Below, one piece after another: positions 46,134-54,659 of a stretch of DNA of 64,000 nt. The notes below the pieces were generated by a model. That model did not search any database, was not told where the DNA came from, and saw nothing but the letters and a program-made list of their open reading frames with translations. Origin of the DNA: CAWCDJ01 sp963836015 (GTDB lineage Bacteria > Acidobacteriota > Terriglobia > Bryobacterales > Bryobacteraceae); the NCBI GenBank assembly GCA_963836015.1, contig CAWIIF010000015.1:1984001-2048000 (forward strand), given 5' to 3'. The translations under genes were made by a program, and so were the position numbers. The number at the start of each line of letters is the position of its first letter. The stretch's first letter is position 1.

Positions 46134-47564
46134 ATGAGTAGAATCCTGGTCGTCGATGACGATCCGCATATTCGCGAACTGGTCCGCGTCTTCCTGGAGC
46201 GCGAGGGCCTCGCCGTCCACGAGGCCTCGGATGGCCTCAAAGCTCTTGCGAAACTCGAAACCGTCAAAGCCGACCTGGTGATCCTCGACGTCATGATGCC
46301 TAACATGGACGGCTGGGAGCTGTGCCGGCGCCTGCGGCAATCCGGCGATTTTCCGCTGCTCATGATCACCGCCAAAGGCGAGACCAGCCAGAAGATCAAG
46401 GGCTTCCAGTTGGGCACAGACGATTATCTGGTCAAGCCCTTCGAACCCGTGGAACTGGTGGCCCGCGTGAAAGCCCTCCTCAAACGCTACCGCATCGCCA
46501 GTTCCCAGACGGTGCAGGCCGGCGACCTGAGCATGGATCGCAGGACGCACGAGTTGACTGTCGGCGGGCGGCCCCTCACAGTCCCGCTCAAGGAGTTCGA
46601 GCTGCTCTTCACGCTGGCCAGCTATCCGGGCAGAACTCTCTCGCGCGACCAGCTGATCGAGGATATCTGGGGCTACGATTTCGAAGGCAATGAGCGGACC
46701 CTCGATGTGCATATCAACCGCCTGCGCGAACGGTTCCCGGAGGAACTCCATTCCTTCCGCATACGGACCATCCGCGGACTGGGCTACCGCCTGGAGGCGC
46801 AGACCATGAGGCCGCCGCGAGCCGTACGGAGAGCCGTGCATGTGTTGATTTCGCTGGCCTTCGTGATGTCCGCCTTGACCGTCTCCTTTTATCTGACCGG
46901 CTTCCTCTACGACCGCACCGGCTGGCATCCGCCGGCCTTGGCCGTCCAGATCATCAACGCCTTCTGCGGCGTAGCCTTCCTGGTGGTCGGCGTGATAATC
47001 ACCGGAGTCGCCTTTCGCCGCAAGCACAGGGACCCTTTCGCTCCCATCATCCAGGCCCTGGAGCAAATCGCCAGGGGAGACTTCAGCGCGCGGTTGGATG
47101 ATGCGTACAAGAGGCCAGGGCCCGTCGGCGGGTTGGTCCAGACATTCAACGACACGGTGCTGAAGCTCGACCGCATGGAGAAGATGCGGCAGGAATTCAT
47201 CTCGGACGTATCGCACGAAATCCAGTCGCCCCTCACGTCGATCCGCGGGTTTGCCTGCGCGCTGAGGCAGGCCGATCTGAGCGGCGAGGACCGCCTGCAC
47301 TATCTCGACATCATCGAGGCCGAAAGCGGGCGCCTCTCCAAACTCAGCGCCAACCTGTTGAAGCTCGCCTCCCTGGAATCAGACCAGGTCAAATTCGAGC
47401 CCAAGCCCTACCGCCTGGACACGCAGATCCGAGACCTGATCGTGGCCTGCGAGCCTCAGTGGAGCGGCAAGGGCCTCGAGATTGTCAATGGCGGAGTGAA
47501 AGTTTCCCACTGCGGCGGAGGAAAAGGGGACCACTTCTTTCCTCCGCAGGCCGTTCTTCTCTGA
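46134..47564 (+). pseudogene. OmpR-type response regulator fused to a histidine kinase, cut off by mobile DNA
   Basis: The frame encodes a complete OmpR-type regulator: receiver (V-D-D-D, L-D-V-M-M-P), then a winged helix ending R-T-I-R-G-L-G-Y-R-L-E. It runs on without a stop into a sensor kinase with two membrane helices (about 235-290), a HAMP-like linker and a dimerisation helix with S-D-V-S-H-E-I-Q-S-P near 358. Sequence matching kinases ends near W-S-G-K-G-L-E-I at about 47487, before any of the ATPase N, D or G boxes. The final 25 codons (to 47564) are mobile-element DNA. The regulator could still function, but kinase activity is lost. The fusion itself may be genuine or due to an indel between two formerly adjacent genes. 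Confidence 0.75.
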
Positions 47565-47648
47565 GTTTGGAGGCGGCTGGAGCGGAGCCCTGCGACGCCC
47601 GTTAGGGCGGCGCGTTTTGGGCGAAGCGGAAGCCGCCTCCAAACTCAG
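47561..47648. repeat. Long inverted repeat beside istB
   Basis: Eighteen bases at 47561-47578 (starting CTGAGTTTGGAGG) recur as a perfect inverted copy at 47631-47648 around a GC-rich 52-base loop. It lies 30 bases past the istB stop, at the transposon end. It may be a terminator, a transposase-binding structure or a small insertion. Confidence 0.65.
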
Positions 47649-47678
47649 TCGCCGTCGCGACCCGGACGGGGTGGCGGA

Positions 47679-47939
47679 CTATTGTGGGCCGGAGTCTTTC
47701 TTCTTCCTGCTGTTTTTGAGCCGGTAACTGGCTCCGTTCATTTCCAGGATGTGAACATGGTGGGTCAGCCGATCCAGCAGCGCGCCGGTCAGCCGCTCCG
47801 AGCCCAGCACTTCGGTCCACTCGGCAAAAGGTAGGTTGCTGGTCACCAGCGTAGAACTCCGTTCATAGCGCTGGCTGAACACTTCGAATAGCATTTCTGC
47901 TCCGGCCTTCGATAGCGGCACGAAGCCGAGTTCGTCGAT
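47679..47939 (-). pseudogene. istB: istB, 3' part (IS21 helper ATPase)
   Basis: The fragment continues the IstB ATPase from just after Walker B: E-L-G-F-V-P-L-S-K-A-G-A-E near its start, then S-S-T-L-V-T-S-N-L-P-F and L-T-G-A-L-L-D-R-L-T-H-H. It ends in a Lys-rich tail at 47679. The 5' part lies at 51465-51962. Joining the two over the repeated GTCGAT (47934-47939 and 51465-51470) restores the reading L-I-D-E-L-G-F without a gap. Confidence 0.9.
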
Positions 47940-47959
47940 AAATGTTCAGCTGAACATTT
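47940..47959. repeat. Palindrome at the left tip of the RIT element
   Basis: AAATGTTCAG and CTGAACATTT form a perfect 20-base palindrome next to the target duplication. Its arms resemble the AATGTGAAGTTG motif of the inverted ends. No counterpart exists at the right tip. Confidence 0.75.
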
Positions 47960-47965
47960 TGCGAG

Positions 47966-48047
47966 TAATGTGAAGTTGTCAGAAATGTGGAGTTGACGCT
48001 TGGCAACGCGTCGAATCACGGATTCCCCGGTTTCCAACTCCACATTT
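47966..48047. repeat. RIT left inverted end
   Basis: This 82-base end contains AATGTGAAGTTG (47967-47978), AATGTGGAGTTG (47984-47995) and its inverted copy CAACTCCACATT (48035-48046). These 12-base units look like recombinase half-sites. The whole matches the inverse of 51383-51464 in 80 of 82 positions. Confidence 0.92.
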
Positions 48048-48109
48048 ATGGCGGTAGCATCGGAACGGCCGCTGTCCGGCGGCTAATCCCATTTTTCATT
48101 GAGGTGCCG

Positions 48110-49348
48110 ATGCTACATTCCGTTTTTCCGAGAGCTCATCAGAAGTATTCCTCACTTCCGCTATTGGGGCCGATCACTGATGGTTTTGACGACTGGCTAG
48201 CCGCCAGCGGCTTCACTCTGGGCTCACGCACGCTGGCGATAAATCTACTGCCGATTGCGGACAAGAAGCTACGCCGCCGCGGCGTAGACGTCGTCGCGAA
48301 GCTCAACCACGCGGTTCTCGAGGAGTGCTGTAAGGCCCTGAAGAAGAGGTATCCCTTCCGTGCAGGAACCATCCACACGCTGGAGCGATATCTGGTCGCC
48401 AACGGCCTGATCGTGGATGGCCGCCCATCAGCAGCGACTCAGCCATCGAGTTTGAGCGGAGAGTATGTGGGTCACCTCCGCGAAGTTCGCGGATTTGCGA
48501 CCTCCACCGTTTCCAGCCACCGGCGCACCGCGCAGTGTTTCCTGCAGTACCTGGCAGCAGAGGGCACTGCGTTGAGGCGCATCCGGCCCTGCCACGTCGA
48601 ATCGTATGTCGCCCAGGCCGGCAAACGGCTGAGCCGGGCGAGTTTACAACACGACATCGCCGCCCTGCGTGGCTTTCTCCGCTTTCTCGCAACAGATGGT
48701 AAGGCTCCTACCGGATTGGATCGGCAGATTGACACGCCGCGACTCTACCGCTTGGAGCGACTCCCTCGCGCCCTACCGTGGGAAACAGTACGCACACTTC
48801 TGCAATCCGTGGACAAGGCATCGCCCATGGGCCTGCGTGATTACGCGATGTTCCTGTTGATCGCTACCTACGGATTGCGTGCCAGCGAGGTTGTGGCCAT
48901 CACTCTCGACGACATCCATTGGAGACAAGGCATCCTGCGAATCCACCAGCGCAAAACCTCCTCGCCTTTGGAACTGCCGCTCACCAATGAGGTTCTGTCC
49001 GCGCTGGTGAAGCATCTGAAACGAACGCCACCACCGGCACCATATCGGAGAGTCTTCCTGCGAATGCGCGCTCCCATGGGCGTGCTGAAACCGACCGCTG
49101 TCACGGAGGCCTTTCAGGCGCTCGTTCGCAAAAGCGGGCTCAGCGTTTCCTACCAAGGCCCACATTGCATGCGCCACGCGTACGCCCTGCGTCTCCTCAA
49201 AACTGGAACTCCGCTTAAGACCATCGGTGACATCCTCGGGCATCGTACCGCAGAGGCCACGTGCATGTACCTGCGGTTGGCCACTGGGGATCTGCGTGAG
49301 GTGGCTCTTGCAGTTCCAAGCGCGCGCTCCGGAAAGGAGAGGCAGTGA
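48110..49348 (+). CDS. ritA: RIT tyrosine recombinase A
   Basis: The 412-residue protein is the first and largest of the trio. The catalytic domain carries Arg I in Y-G-L-R-A-S-E-V near 262, H-C-M-R-H-A-Y-A (HxxR) near 351, and the nucleophile Tyr in T-C-M-Y-L-R-L near 385 after L-G-H-R-T-A-E-A. The N-terminal part has a core-binding SAM-like domain (about 125-215). ATG 48110 follows GAGGT by five bases and lies outside the inverted end, so it was preferred to an upstream start at 47987. The stop overlaps ritB as TGATG. Confidence 0.9.
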   Translation: MLHSVFPRAHQKYSSLPLLGPITDGFDDWLAASGFTLGSRTLAINLLPIADKKLRRRGVDVVAKLNHAVLEECCKALKKRYPFRAGTIHTLERYLVANGLIVDGRPSAATQPSSLSGEYVGHLREVRGFATSTVSSHRRTAQCFLQYLAAEGTALRRIRPCHVESYVAQAGKRLSRASLQHDIAALRGFLRFLATDGKAPTGLDRQIDTPRLYRLERLPRALPWETVRTLLQSVDKASPMGLRDYAMFLLIATYGLRASEVVAITLDDIHWRQGILRIHQRKTSSPLELPLTNEVLSALVKHLKRTPPPAPYRRVFLRMRAPMGVLKPTAVTEAFQALVRKSGLSVSYQGPHCMRHAYALRLLKTGTPLKTIGDILGHRTAEATCMYLRLATGDLREVALAVPSARSGKERQ

Positions 49349-50364
49349 TGAAAGGAACCTCGTCGTTCACCCCGGTGTTTTCGTCTCGCTTGGCGCCCTC
49401 CTTCGCTCGGTATGTGGATCTGAAGCGGGCTTTGGGGCGGCGTTTCGATCTTCCAGCCCGCACTCTACAGTCCCTGGATCGGTTCCTCTGCGACCAAAGT
49501 GCAAAGTACTCGGACCTGAATGCTGCCGCGTTTCAGGCGTGGTGTCACACTCACGAACACGTTACTTCGGGGGTTCGACGAGTTCGCATGCTGGAGGTTC
49601 GGAGCTTCTGCTTGTATCGCCGCCGGACCGAACCGAAGTGCTTCGTTCCGGACCCCAGTTTCTTTCCGCCCTACCATCAGCGGCTCAAGCCATACATATT
49701 CTCCGCGGCCGAAGTGGGGAAACTGCTCAGTGCGGCTGCGCACTTGAAACGGAATCCGGCATCGCCGCTTCGCCCGGAATTGACTCGGCTTGCGATAGTC
49801 CTGCTGTTCACCACGGGAATGCGGCGCGGCGAACTGCTGAAACTGACGCTCGGTGACTACGATCGCCAGGAAGCGACTCTGCACATTCGAGAGACGAAGT
49901 TTTATAAATCCCGCTTGCTTCCGATCAACGGCGAGATCGCGGATGAGATCGAGCGTTATCTGCGCGTCCGAGCCCGGCGGCGGCTCCCTGTGTCCGCGGA
50001 CACACCGCTCATGTGGAATGCGACCAGGGGAGGTCGGGCCTACACCGGTACTGGGCTGCGACACTGTGTGCAGCCCCTCCTCGAACATTGCGGCATCACC
50101 ACAACCACAGGGAAGGTGCCGAGAATCCAGGACCTACGGCACAGCTTCGCTGTCAATGCCCTACTGCGCTGGTACCGAGCCGGCGCCGATGTTGAGGCTA
50201 AGCTGCCCTTGCTGGCAACCTACCTGGGTCACGGTTCGGTCGTGTCGACGCATCATTACCTGCACTTCATCGAACCACTCCGCACCGCGGCCAGCGAGCG
50301 GTTCGCGAAGCATTACGGCGAACTGGTCGCGCCACTGCCAAACCCGGCAAGGAGGCACGGATGA
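49348..50364 (+). CDS. ritB: RIT tyrosine recombinase B
   Basis: The 338-residue protein has T-T-G-M-R-R-G-E-L-L near 153 (Arg I), Q-D-L-R-H-S-F-A near 261 (box II), G-H-G-S-V-V-S-T near 294 and Tyr in H-H-Y-L-H-F about ten residues later. An N-terminal core-binding domain lies at about 10-110. Ribosome site AAAGGAGAG precedes the ATG at 49348; a GTG one codon earlier is also possible. Start and stop overlap the neighbouring genes, which couples translation of all three. Confidence 0.9.
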   Translation: MKGTSSFTPVFSSRLAPSFARYVDLKRALGRRFDLPARTLQSLDRFLCDQSAKYSDLNAAAFQAWCHTHEHVTSGVRRVRMLEVRSFCLYRRRTEPKCFVPDPSFFPPYHQRLKPYIFSAAEVGKLLSAAAHLKRNPASPLRPELTRLAIVLLFTTGMRRGELLKLTLGDYDRQEATLHIRETKFYKSRLLPINGEIADEIERYLRVRARRRLPVSADTPLMWNATRGGRAYTGTGLRHCVQPLLEHCGITTTTGKVPRIQDLRHSFAVNALLRWYRAGADVEAKLPLLATYLGHGSVVSTHHYLHFIEPLRTAASERFAKHYGELVAPLPNPARRHG

Positions 50365-51374
50365 AAACCGGGCTTCCGAATCTACTCGGCGCCGCAATCC
50401 GCGACTACTTCACCGACCACCTTCCCCGCCTTCGGGGGACCAGTCCGCACACCATCCACAGTTACCGCGACAGCATGGTTTTGCTGCTGCGTTTCCTTTC
50501 CCGACGACGGAACACGCCGATTACGGGGCTCGATCTGACGGATCTTGATCCTCCCGGAATCCTCGCGTTCCTGTCCCATCTTGAACAGGAGCGCAAGAAT
50601 GGCGTCTCCACGCGAAATGTCCGCCTCTCCGCGATCCACGCGTTTTTTCATTTTGTGGCGTCGCGTAATCCGGAGCATCTCGAGTTGGCCCAGCGCGTCC
50701 TGGGCATTCCGTTTAAGCGCGCGCGACAACGGGCCATCGATTACCTGGAATACGATGAGATTGACGCGATTCTCAAAGCGATCGACCGGACCACCCCGCA
50801 GGGCAGCCGTGATTATGCTCTCCTGGCGACCATGTTCAACACTGGCGGCCGCGTCCAGGAGATCGCCGATCTGCGCGCCTGTGACCTCCAACTGACCAAA
50901 CCCTTTCAAGTGAGGCTATTTGGCAAAGGGAGAAAGGAGCGCTACTGCCCGCTGTGGCCGCAGACCGCCGCGGTGTTGAGAGCGTTCAGTGAACAACGCA
51001 CCCTGGACCTGCGGTCCGAATCTCGGGTGTTTCTAAATCACCGCGGCCGACCGCTCACCCGCTTCGGAATCCGCTACATTCTCGCTAAGTGTCTCGGCCT
51101 GGCTTGCGCCAATGTTCCAAATCTCCGCAAGAAGCGGCTGCACCCCCACAGCGTTCGTCACAGCACGGCCGTCGCCCTCCTGAAATCGGGCGTCGACCTA
51201 TCGAGCATCAGTCATCTGCTGGGGCATGCCAGCCCGACCACGACGAACCGCTATGCGAAAGTCGACCTCGAAATGAAGCGCCAGGCCATCGCCAAGGTCA
51301 AGCCGGTCTCACGCCGCGCCCGTACGCCCTGGGGCAAGGACCGCACGATCCTTGACTGGCTGGAGTCCCTGTAA
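50361..51374 (+). CDS. ritC: RIT tyrosine recombinase C
   Basis: The 337-residue protein has an N-terminal core-binding domain (about 15-110; S-P-H-T-I-H-S-Y-R-D-S) and a catalytic domain with Arg in T-G-G-R-V-Q-E-I-A near 160. H-P-H-S-V-R-H-S-T-A near 259, L-G-H-A-S-P-T-T-T near 286 and Tyr in N-R-Y-A-K-V follow. It is the member closest to XerC/XerD-like phage integrases. The start overlaps the ritB stop as ATGA, and it ends eight bases before the right inverted end. Confidence 0.92.
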   Translation: MKTGLPNLLGAAIRDYFTDHLPRLRGTSPHTIHSYRDSMVLLLRFLSRRRNTPITGLDLTDLDPPGILAFLSHLEQERKNGVSTRNVRLSAIHAFFHFVASRNPEHLELAQRVLGIPFKRARQRAIDYLEYDEIDAILKAIDRTTPQGSRDYALLATMFNTGGRVQEIADLRACDLQLTKPFQVRLFGKGRKERYCPLWPQTAAVLRAFSEQRTLDLRSESRVFLNHRGRPLTRFGIRYILAKCLGLACANVPNLRKKRLHPHSVRHSTAVALLKSGVDLSSISHLLGHASPTTTNRYAKVDLEMKRQAIAKVKPVSRRARTPWGKDRTILDWLESL

Positions 51375-51382
51375 GCCCGAAG

Positions 51383-51464
51383 AAATGTGGAGTTGGAAAC
51401 CGGGGAACCCGTAATTCGACGCGTTGCCAAGCGTCAACTCCACATTTCTGACAACTTCACATTA
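51383..51464. repeat. RIT right inverted end
   Basis: This 82-base sequence is the inverse of 47966-48047 with two differences. It carries the same three 12-base half-site-like units and ends at the GTCGAT target copy. No palindrome follows it. Confidence 0.92.
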
Positions 51465-51962
51465 GTCGATCAGGATCACGTCCAGGCGCGCCAGGCGTTT
51501 GAGCAACTGGCGGGTGGAGCGGTCGGCCAGCGACGCGTACATTTCGTCGAACAGATCCTGCGCGCGGACGAACTGGCAGCGGTAGCCGTTCTCCAGTGCC
51601 TTCAGCAGCAGTCCGCACGCTAATCCGGTCTTGCCTCTTCCGGTTTCGCCGACCAGTACGATGTTCTCCGCCTTGGCGATAAACTCCAACTCCGCAAAAG
51701 TGCGGATCTGTTTCCGGTTCACGCCCGGCTGGCGGGCGAACGGGAACGTCTCCAGCGTCCAACGTTCGGGCAGGTTGGCGCGCCGGATGCGCCACTCCAG
51801 GGCGCCCTCCTGCCTGGCCTGCCACTGCGCGCGCAGCAGGCGCGTCACGAAATCGGAGTAGCTGAGGTCGTCCTTCTCGGCCACGCGCGCCTGTTCGTCA
51901 TAGATCTCCACGATGCGCCGCAGCTGGAGATTCTTCAGCAGTTGTTCGAGGTCTTCAGTCAT
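51465..51962 (-). pseudogene. istB: istB, 5' part (IS21 helper ATPase)
   Basis: From ATG 51962 the fragment carries the IstB N-terminal helices (L-E-Q-L-L-K-N-L-Q-L-R-R-I) and Walker A V-G-E-T-G-R-G-K-T-G-L-A near 107. It reaches the first half of Walker B, L-D-V-I-L-I-D, where the RIT element begins; a TAA created by the insertion follows directly. The Asp of Walker B is kept but the next Glu is lost, so the fragment cannot be an active ATPase. The start overlaps the istA stop by eight bases (ATGACTGA). Confidence 0.92.
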
Positions 51963-53355
51963 CCGGCGAGCCCTCATCCAGCAGAAAATATTCATGCGCC
52001 ACGCGGCGCAGGATCATCCGTTCCACGCGGTCCAGGTCGTAGAGGCCGTAATGGACGGCTTCCCGTACCGCGCCCAGCAGCGGCTCCCGCGGATACTCGC
52101 GCACGAAACGCAGCAGTTGCCGCAGGGCAAGCTTGACGATCTTGCGGCTCCGCTGCTTCAACCCGGCGACATAGTCGGCCAGTTCGGGCGCGGCCGCCAC
52201 GATGGCCTTTCCTTCGGGATGGGGATGGCCGCGACGCACTCCCTGGCCGCGGGGCGGCCGATGTTCGGCCAGCGTTACCCGCTGGTGCTCGGCTTCCACA
52301 ACCCGTCGGTGTGTGACCAGACGGCGGGCATCCAGCTGGATCTCGACCTTGTCCTTGGTCTCACGCACTTCCACGCGCCGGCCGATCCAACCCACCGGAA
52401 CCGAGTAGCGATTGGAGTGGAGCGCCACATAGCCTTCCACATCCACCAGCCGTTCCTGCAGCCGGTAGACCTCGGGAATCCAGGCGGGCAGCGGCTTCAA
52501 CTGCAGCCGTTCCACGGCGAACAACTCGCGCGGCACTGCGCGGATATGTTTCTTGTAAGTCGAGTTGACTTTGTCGCACCACTCGCGCGCCCGCTGATTC
52601 AGATCCTCCCAGCTGGAGAACGCGCGCCCGGCCAGAAAGTTGCCTTCGATAAAGCGAAACGGCCGTTCCACGCGCGCGGAACGATTCGCATCGCCGATCT
52701 CGTGGGCCGCGAACTCGAAGCCGAAGCGCTCGCCGAAGGCCACCATCTCGGGCACCGGAACCATGTCGCGCCCTGTGCCGCGCAGCACCACCACGTGCGT
52801 GTTGTCGATCATCACCCGCCTGGCGGCCCCGCAGAAGTAGCGCAGCGCGTCGGTGAGAAACACCTTGCAGTCGAAACGCTGGAACGTCGGGTAGCACTGG
52901 AAGAACAGCATCCGCGAGTAACACAGCACCGCCGACGTCGTCTGCACCTTGCGCTTCTTGCCTCCCAGTCGGACTTCGTGCGGCGAGGTGTCGTGCTGCA
53001 TCTCCTCGCCCGGGGAGAACTCGTAGCGGCCGGCAGGCGCCACGGGTGGCTGACCGATCCCGTGACGGCGGCAGAAGGCGGTCAACGCCTGGTATGAAAG
53101 CGCCGCCCCGCCCGCCACCAACTCCTCATGGACCCGGACCAGGTTGCCTTTGCACTCGTGCAGCAGATCCAGGATCTGCTGCCGGTAGGGTTCCGCCTTC
53201 TCCCCACGATCCAGTTCGGGCACTTCCGCCGAACAGGCGCGCAGCACCCGGCGCACCGAGATCCGGCTCACGCCCAGCACCCGCGCGATCTCCCGCTTGC
53301 CGACCCCCTGGCCGGCCAGTTCGAGAATCGCCGTGCGTTGACTTCGGCTCAACAT
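51955..53355 (-). CDS. istA: IS21-family transposase
   Basis: The 466-residue protein has a helix-turn-helix start (S-R-S-Q-R-T-A-I-L-E-L-A and G-V-G-K-R-E-I-A-R-V-L-G). The DDE core begins near 120; Asp candidates are M-Q-H-D-T-S-P-H near 120 and M-I-D-N-T-H-V near 190, with the Glu in R-F-I-E-G-N-F near 242. A beta-barrel domain holds L-H-S-N-R-Y-S-V-P near 325. It cuts and joins the element ends together with IstB. The transposase looks intact, but without a whole istB the element should be immobile. ATG 53355 was preferred to an upstream start inside the ParB-like gene. Confidence 0.9.
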   Translation of the reverse strand: MLSRSQRTAILELAGQGVGKREIARVLGVSRISVRRVLRACSAEVPELDRGEKAEPYRQQILDLLHECKGNLVRVHEELVAGGAALSYQALTAFCRRHGIGQPPVAPAGRYEFSPGEEMQHDTSPHEVRLGGKKRKVQTTSAVLCYSRMLFFQCYPTFQRFDCKVFLTDALRYFCGAARRVMIDNTHVVVLRGTGRDMVPVPEMVAFGERFGFEFAAHEIGDANRSARVERPFRFIEGNFLAGRAFSSWEDLNQRAREWCDKVNSTYKKHIRAVPRELFAVERLQLKPLPAWIPEVYRLQERLVDVEGYVALHSNRYSVPVGWIGRRVEVRETKDKVEIQLDARRLVTHRRVVEAEHQRVTLAEHRPPRGQGVRRGHPHPEGKAIVAAAPELADYVAGLKQRSRKIVKLALRQLLRFVREYPREPLLGAVREAVHYGLYDLDRVERMILRRVAHEYFLLDEGSPDD

Positions 53356-54223
53356 GCGTTTCCTGCTCTCCTTCGAGTTGTTCGCTGATGCGTTGTAGTT
53401 GTCGTTGCATGCGCTCGATCTGGCGCCGCGCGCTTTCGCGCTGCCGCCCATCCAACTCCGCGGCGCCGGCCAGCCGCCGCTGGGCGCGATTCACGATCGC
53501 GGTCGCCATCTCCAGATCGCGCAGCAGTTCGGTATGCGCAGGATTGCTCTGCTGCCGCTGCGCTTTGAAGAACAGCTCCGGCGCCTCCAGCAGCCGTTTG
53601 CGGACAGCGCGCGAACCCTGGCGCCAGGCGGCGTACAGAAGGCCTGCTTCGCGCACCTCCGAGTGGCGCTGGGAGAAAATGTCGGCCATCCGCTGGCAGT
53701 CTTCCAGACTCTGACGCGCCACTGGCGCCAGAAACTTCATGGCCACCTGCGCCGGGATCTGCCCCTGCCGCACCTGTTCCTGAATCGCCTCCGGCAGAAC
53801 CTCCACCAGCGCCAGCCGCCGCGACACCCAGCTCACGCTGCGATCGAAGCGGCGGGCCAACTCCTCCAGCCCGTAGCCGAAGCGCTGTTCCAACTCCGCC
53901 AGCAGCCAGCCCACTTCCAGCGCGGTCTCCGGTTCGGAGAAGCGCAGCGAGCGGTCCAGCAATACCGCCGCGGCCTCGCACAGCGGCCACACCACCGCTT
54001 CCACCGTGTCCCGCCCCAGTTGCTCCAGCGCCGCGATTCGCTTGTAGCCATCGATGACCACGTAACCATTCGGCTGATCTTCGGCCGCCACCACCACGAT
54101 GGGCGTTTGTTGGCCCGATTCCGCCAGCGACGCCAGCAGCCGCCGCTGCCGCGCCGGATGGCGCGCCCGCAGGCGCTCCCAACGCCGGTCGAGCTGGTGG
54201 AACTCCAGTCGCATGGCCGCCAT
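53126..54223 (-). CDS. ParB-like protein carried by the IS21-like element
   Basis: The 365-residue frame has a ParB N-terminal domain: L-L-A-S-L-A-E-S-G-Q-Q-T-P-I-V-V near 25, then V-I-D-G-Y-K-R-I-A-A near 50. A helix-turn-helix region follows (L-E-E-L-A-R-R-F-D-R-S-V-S-W-V near 115). From about residue 285 it is a helical, Gln/Arg-rich region. The last 75 residues overlap istA in another frame and have shadow-like composition (Gly/Arg-rich). The true protein therefore probably stops near the istA start, and a stop may have been lost by an indel. Its role in transposition is unknown; binding or choice of DNA sites is plausible. Confidence 0.75.
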   Translation of the reverse strand: MAAMRLEFHQLDRRWERLRARHPARQRRLLASLAESGQQTPIVVVAAEDQPNGYVVIDGYKRIAALEQLGRDTVEAVVWPLCEAAAVLLDRSLRFSEPETALEVGWLLAELEQRFGYGLEELARRFDRSVSWVSRRLALVEVLPEAIQEQVRQGQIPAQVAMKFLAPVARQSLEDCQRMADIFSQRHSEVREAGLLYAAWRQGSRAVRKRLLEAPELFFKAQRQQSNPAHTELLRDLEMATAIVNRAQRRLAGAAELDGRQRESARRQIERMQRQLQRISEQLEGEQETHVEPKSTHGDSRTGRPGGRQAGDRAGAGREPDLGAPGAARLFGGSARTGSWGEGGTLPAADPGSAARVQRQPGPGP

Positions 54224-54233
54224 CGCTTCGGCA

Positions 54234-54659
54234 TCAGTATGGAGCCGCCGCGCACTGGTCTTTTGCTGCGGGCGGGGGAAGTACTCCGGGAACTGGCCTG
54301 GAATCAGTTGCCTGCGGGCGGATCTGGTCTTTCGCGGTGCGCACCAGGAGTGCCCCCATAACTCCAAGAAAATCAGCCGCTTTGCCGCCGATCTCGTCTT
54401 TCGCCAGATCCCAGGGAAGTCGGTTCAAAGGGGCCGGTACACGCAACGCTTCCGGCGCTTGTTCCTGCACCTGACGCTGCTGAATGCGGTACCCTGCCGC
54501 GTAATCCGGGTTCGCGGTGCGCCACCGCGCCTGAGTCTTCTTCCGCCGTGCTGCTTGGCACTCCGGCTTCTGGCAGGCGTGTTGACGGTCGCCGACACGC
54601 GGATCAGGCCGGAACCACCGCCGGCAGATCGAGCACGGCCTCTTCCGGGCCTGAGGCAT
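54234..54659 (-). CDS. Zinc-motif protein at the head of the IS21-like element
   Basis: The 141-residue protein begins with a basic, Cys-rich domain: C-S-I-C near residue 9, then C-Q-K-P-E-C near 29, probably one zinc site. A stretch rich in Arg and Gln follows (A-R-W-R-T-A-N-P-D-Y). The C-terminal 60 residues have no recognised fold. It lies ten bases ahead of the ParB-like gene in the same direction, so it is probably part of the transposon operon. No function is established. Confidence 0.62.
   Translation of the reverse strand: MPQARKRPCSICRRWFRPDPRVGDRQHACQKPECQAARRKKTQARWRTANPDYAAGYRIQQRQVQEQAPEALRVPAPLNRLPWDLAKDEIGGKAADFLGVMGALLVRTAKDQIRPQATDSRPVPGVLPPPAAKDQCAAAPY

Larger units (their letters stand above)
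47940..51464 (+). mobile_element. Recombinase-in-trio (RIT) element inserted in istB
   Basis: About 3.5 kb holds three overlapping tyrosine recombinase genes in the same direction, flanked by 82-base inverted ends (47966-48047 and 51383-51464) with only two mismatches. GTCGAT occurs directly outside both ends (47934-47939; 51465-51470) and its removal with the element rebuilds istB exactly, so this is a clean insertion with a 6-bp duplication. Between the left GTCGAT and the left inverted end are 26 extra bases including a 20-base palindrome (47940-47959). Three intact recombinases suggest a recent insertion. Confidence 0.9.

Noticed and set aside
47480..48000. Duplicate of the tRNA-Pro 3' end marking the far attachment site of the island
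   Set aside because: I looked for the GGTTCGAATCC-containing segment at the left boundary and saw none, so tRNA-driven integration is not supported by paired sites.
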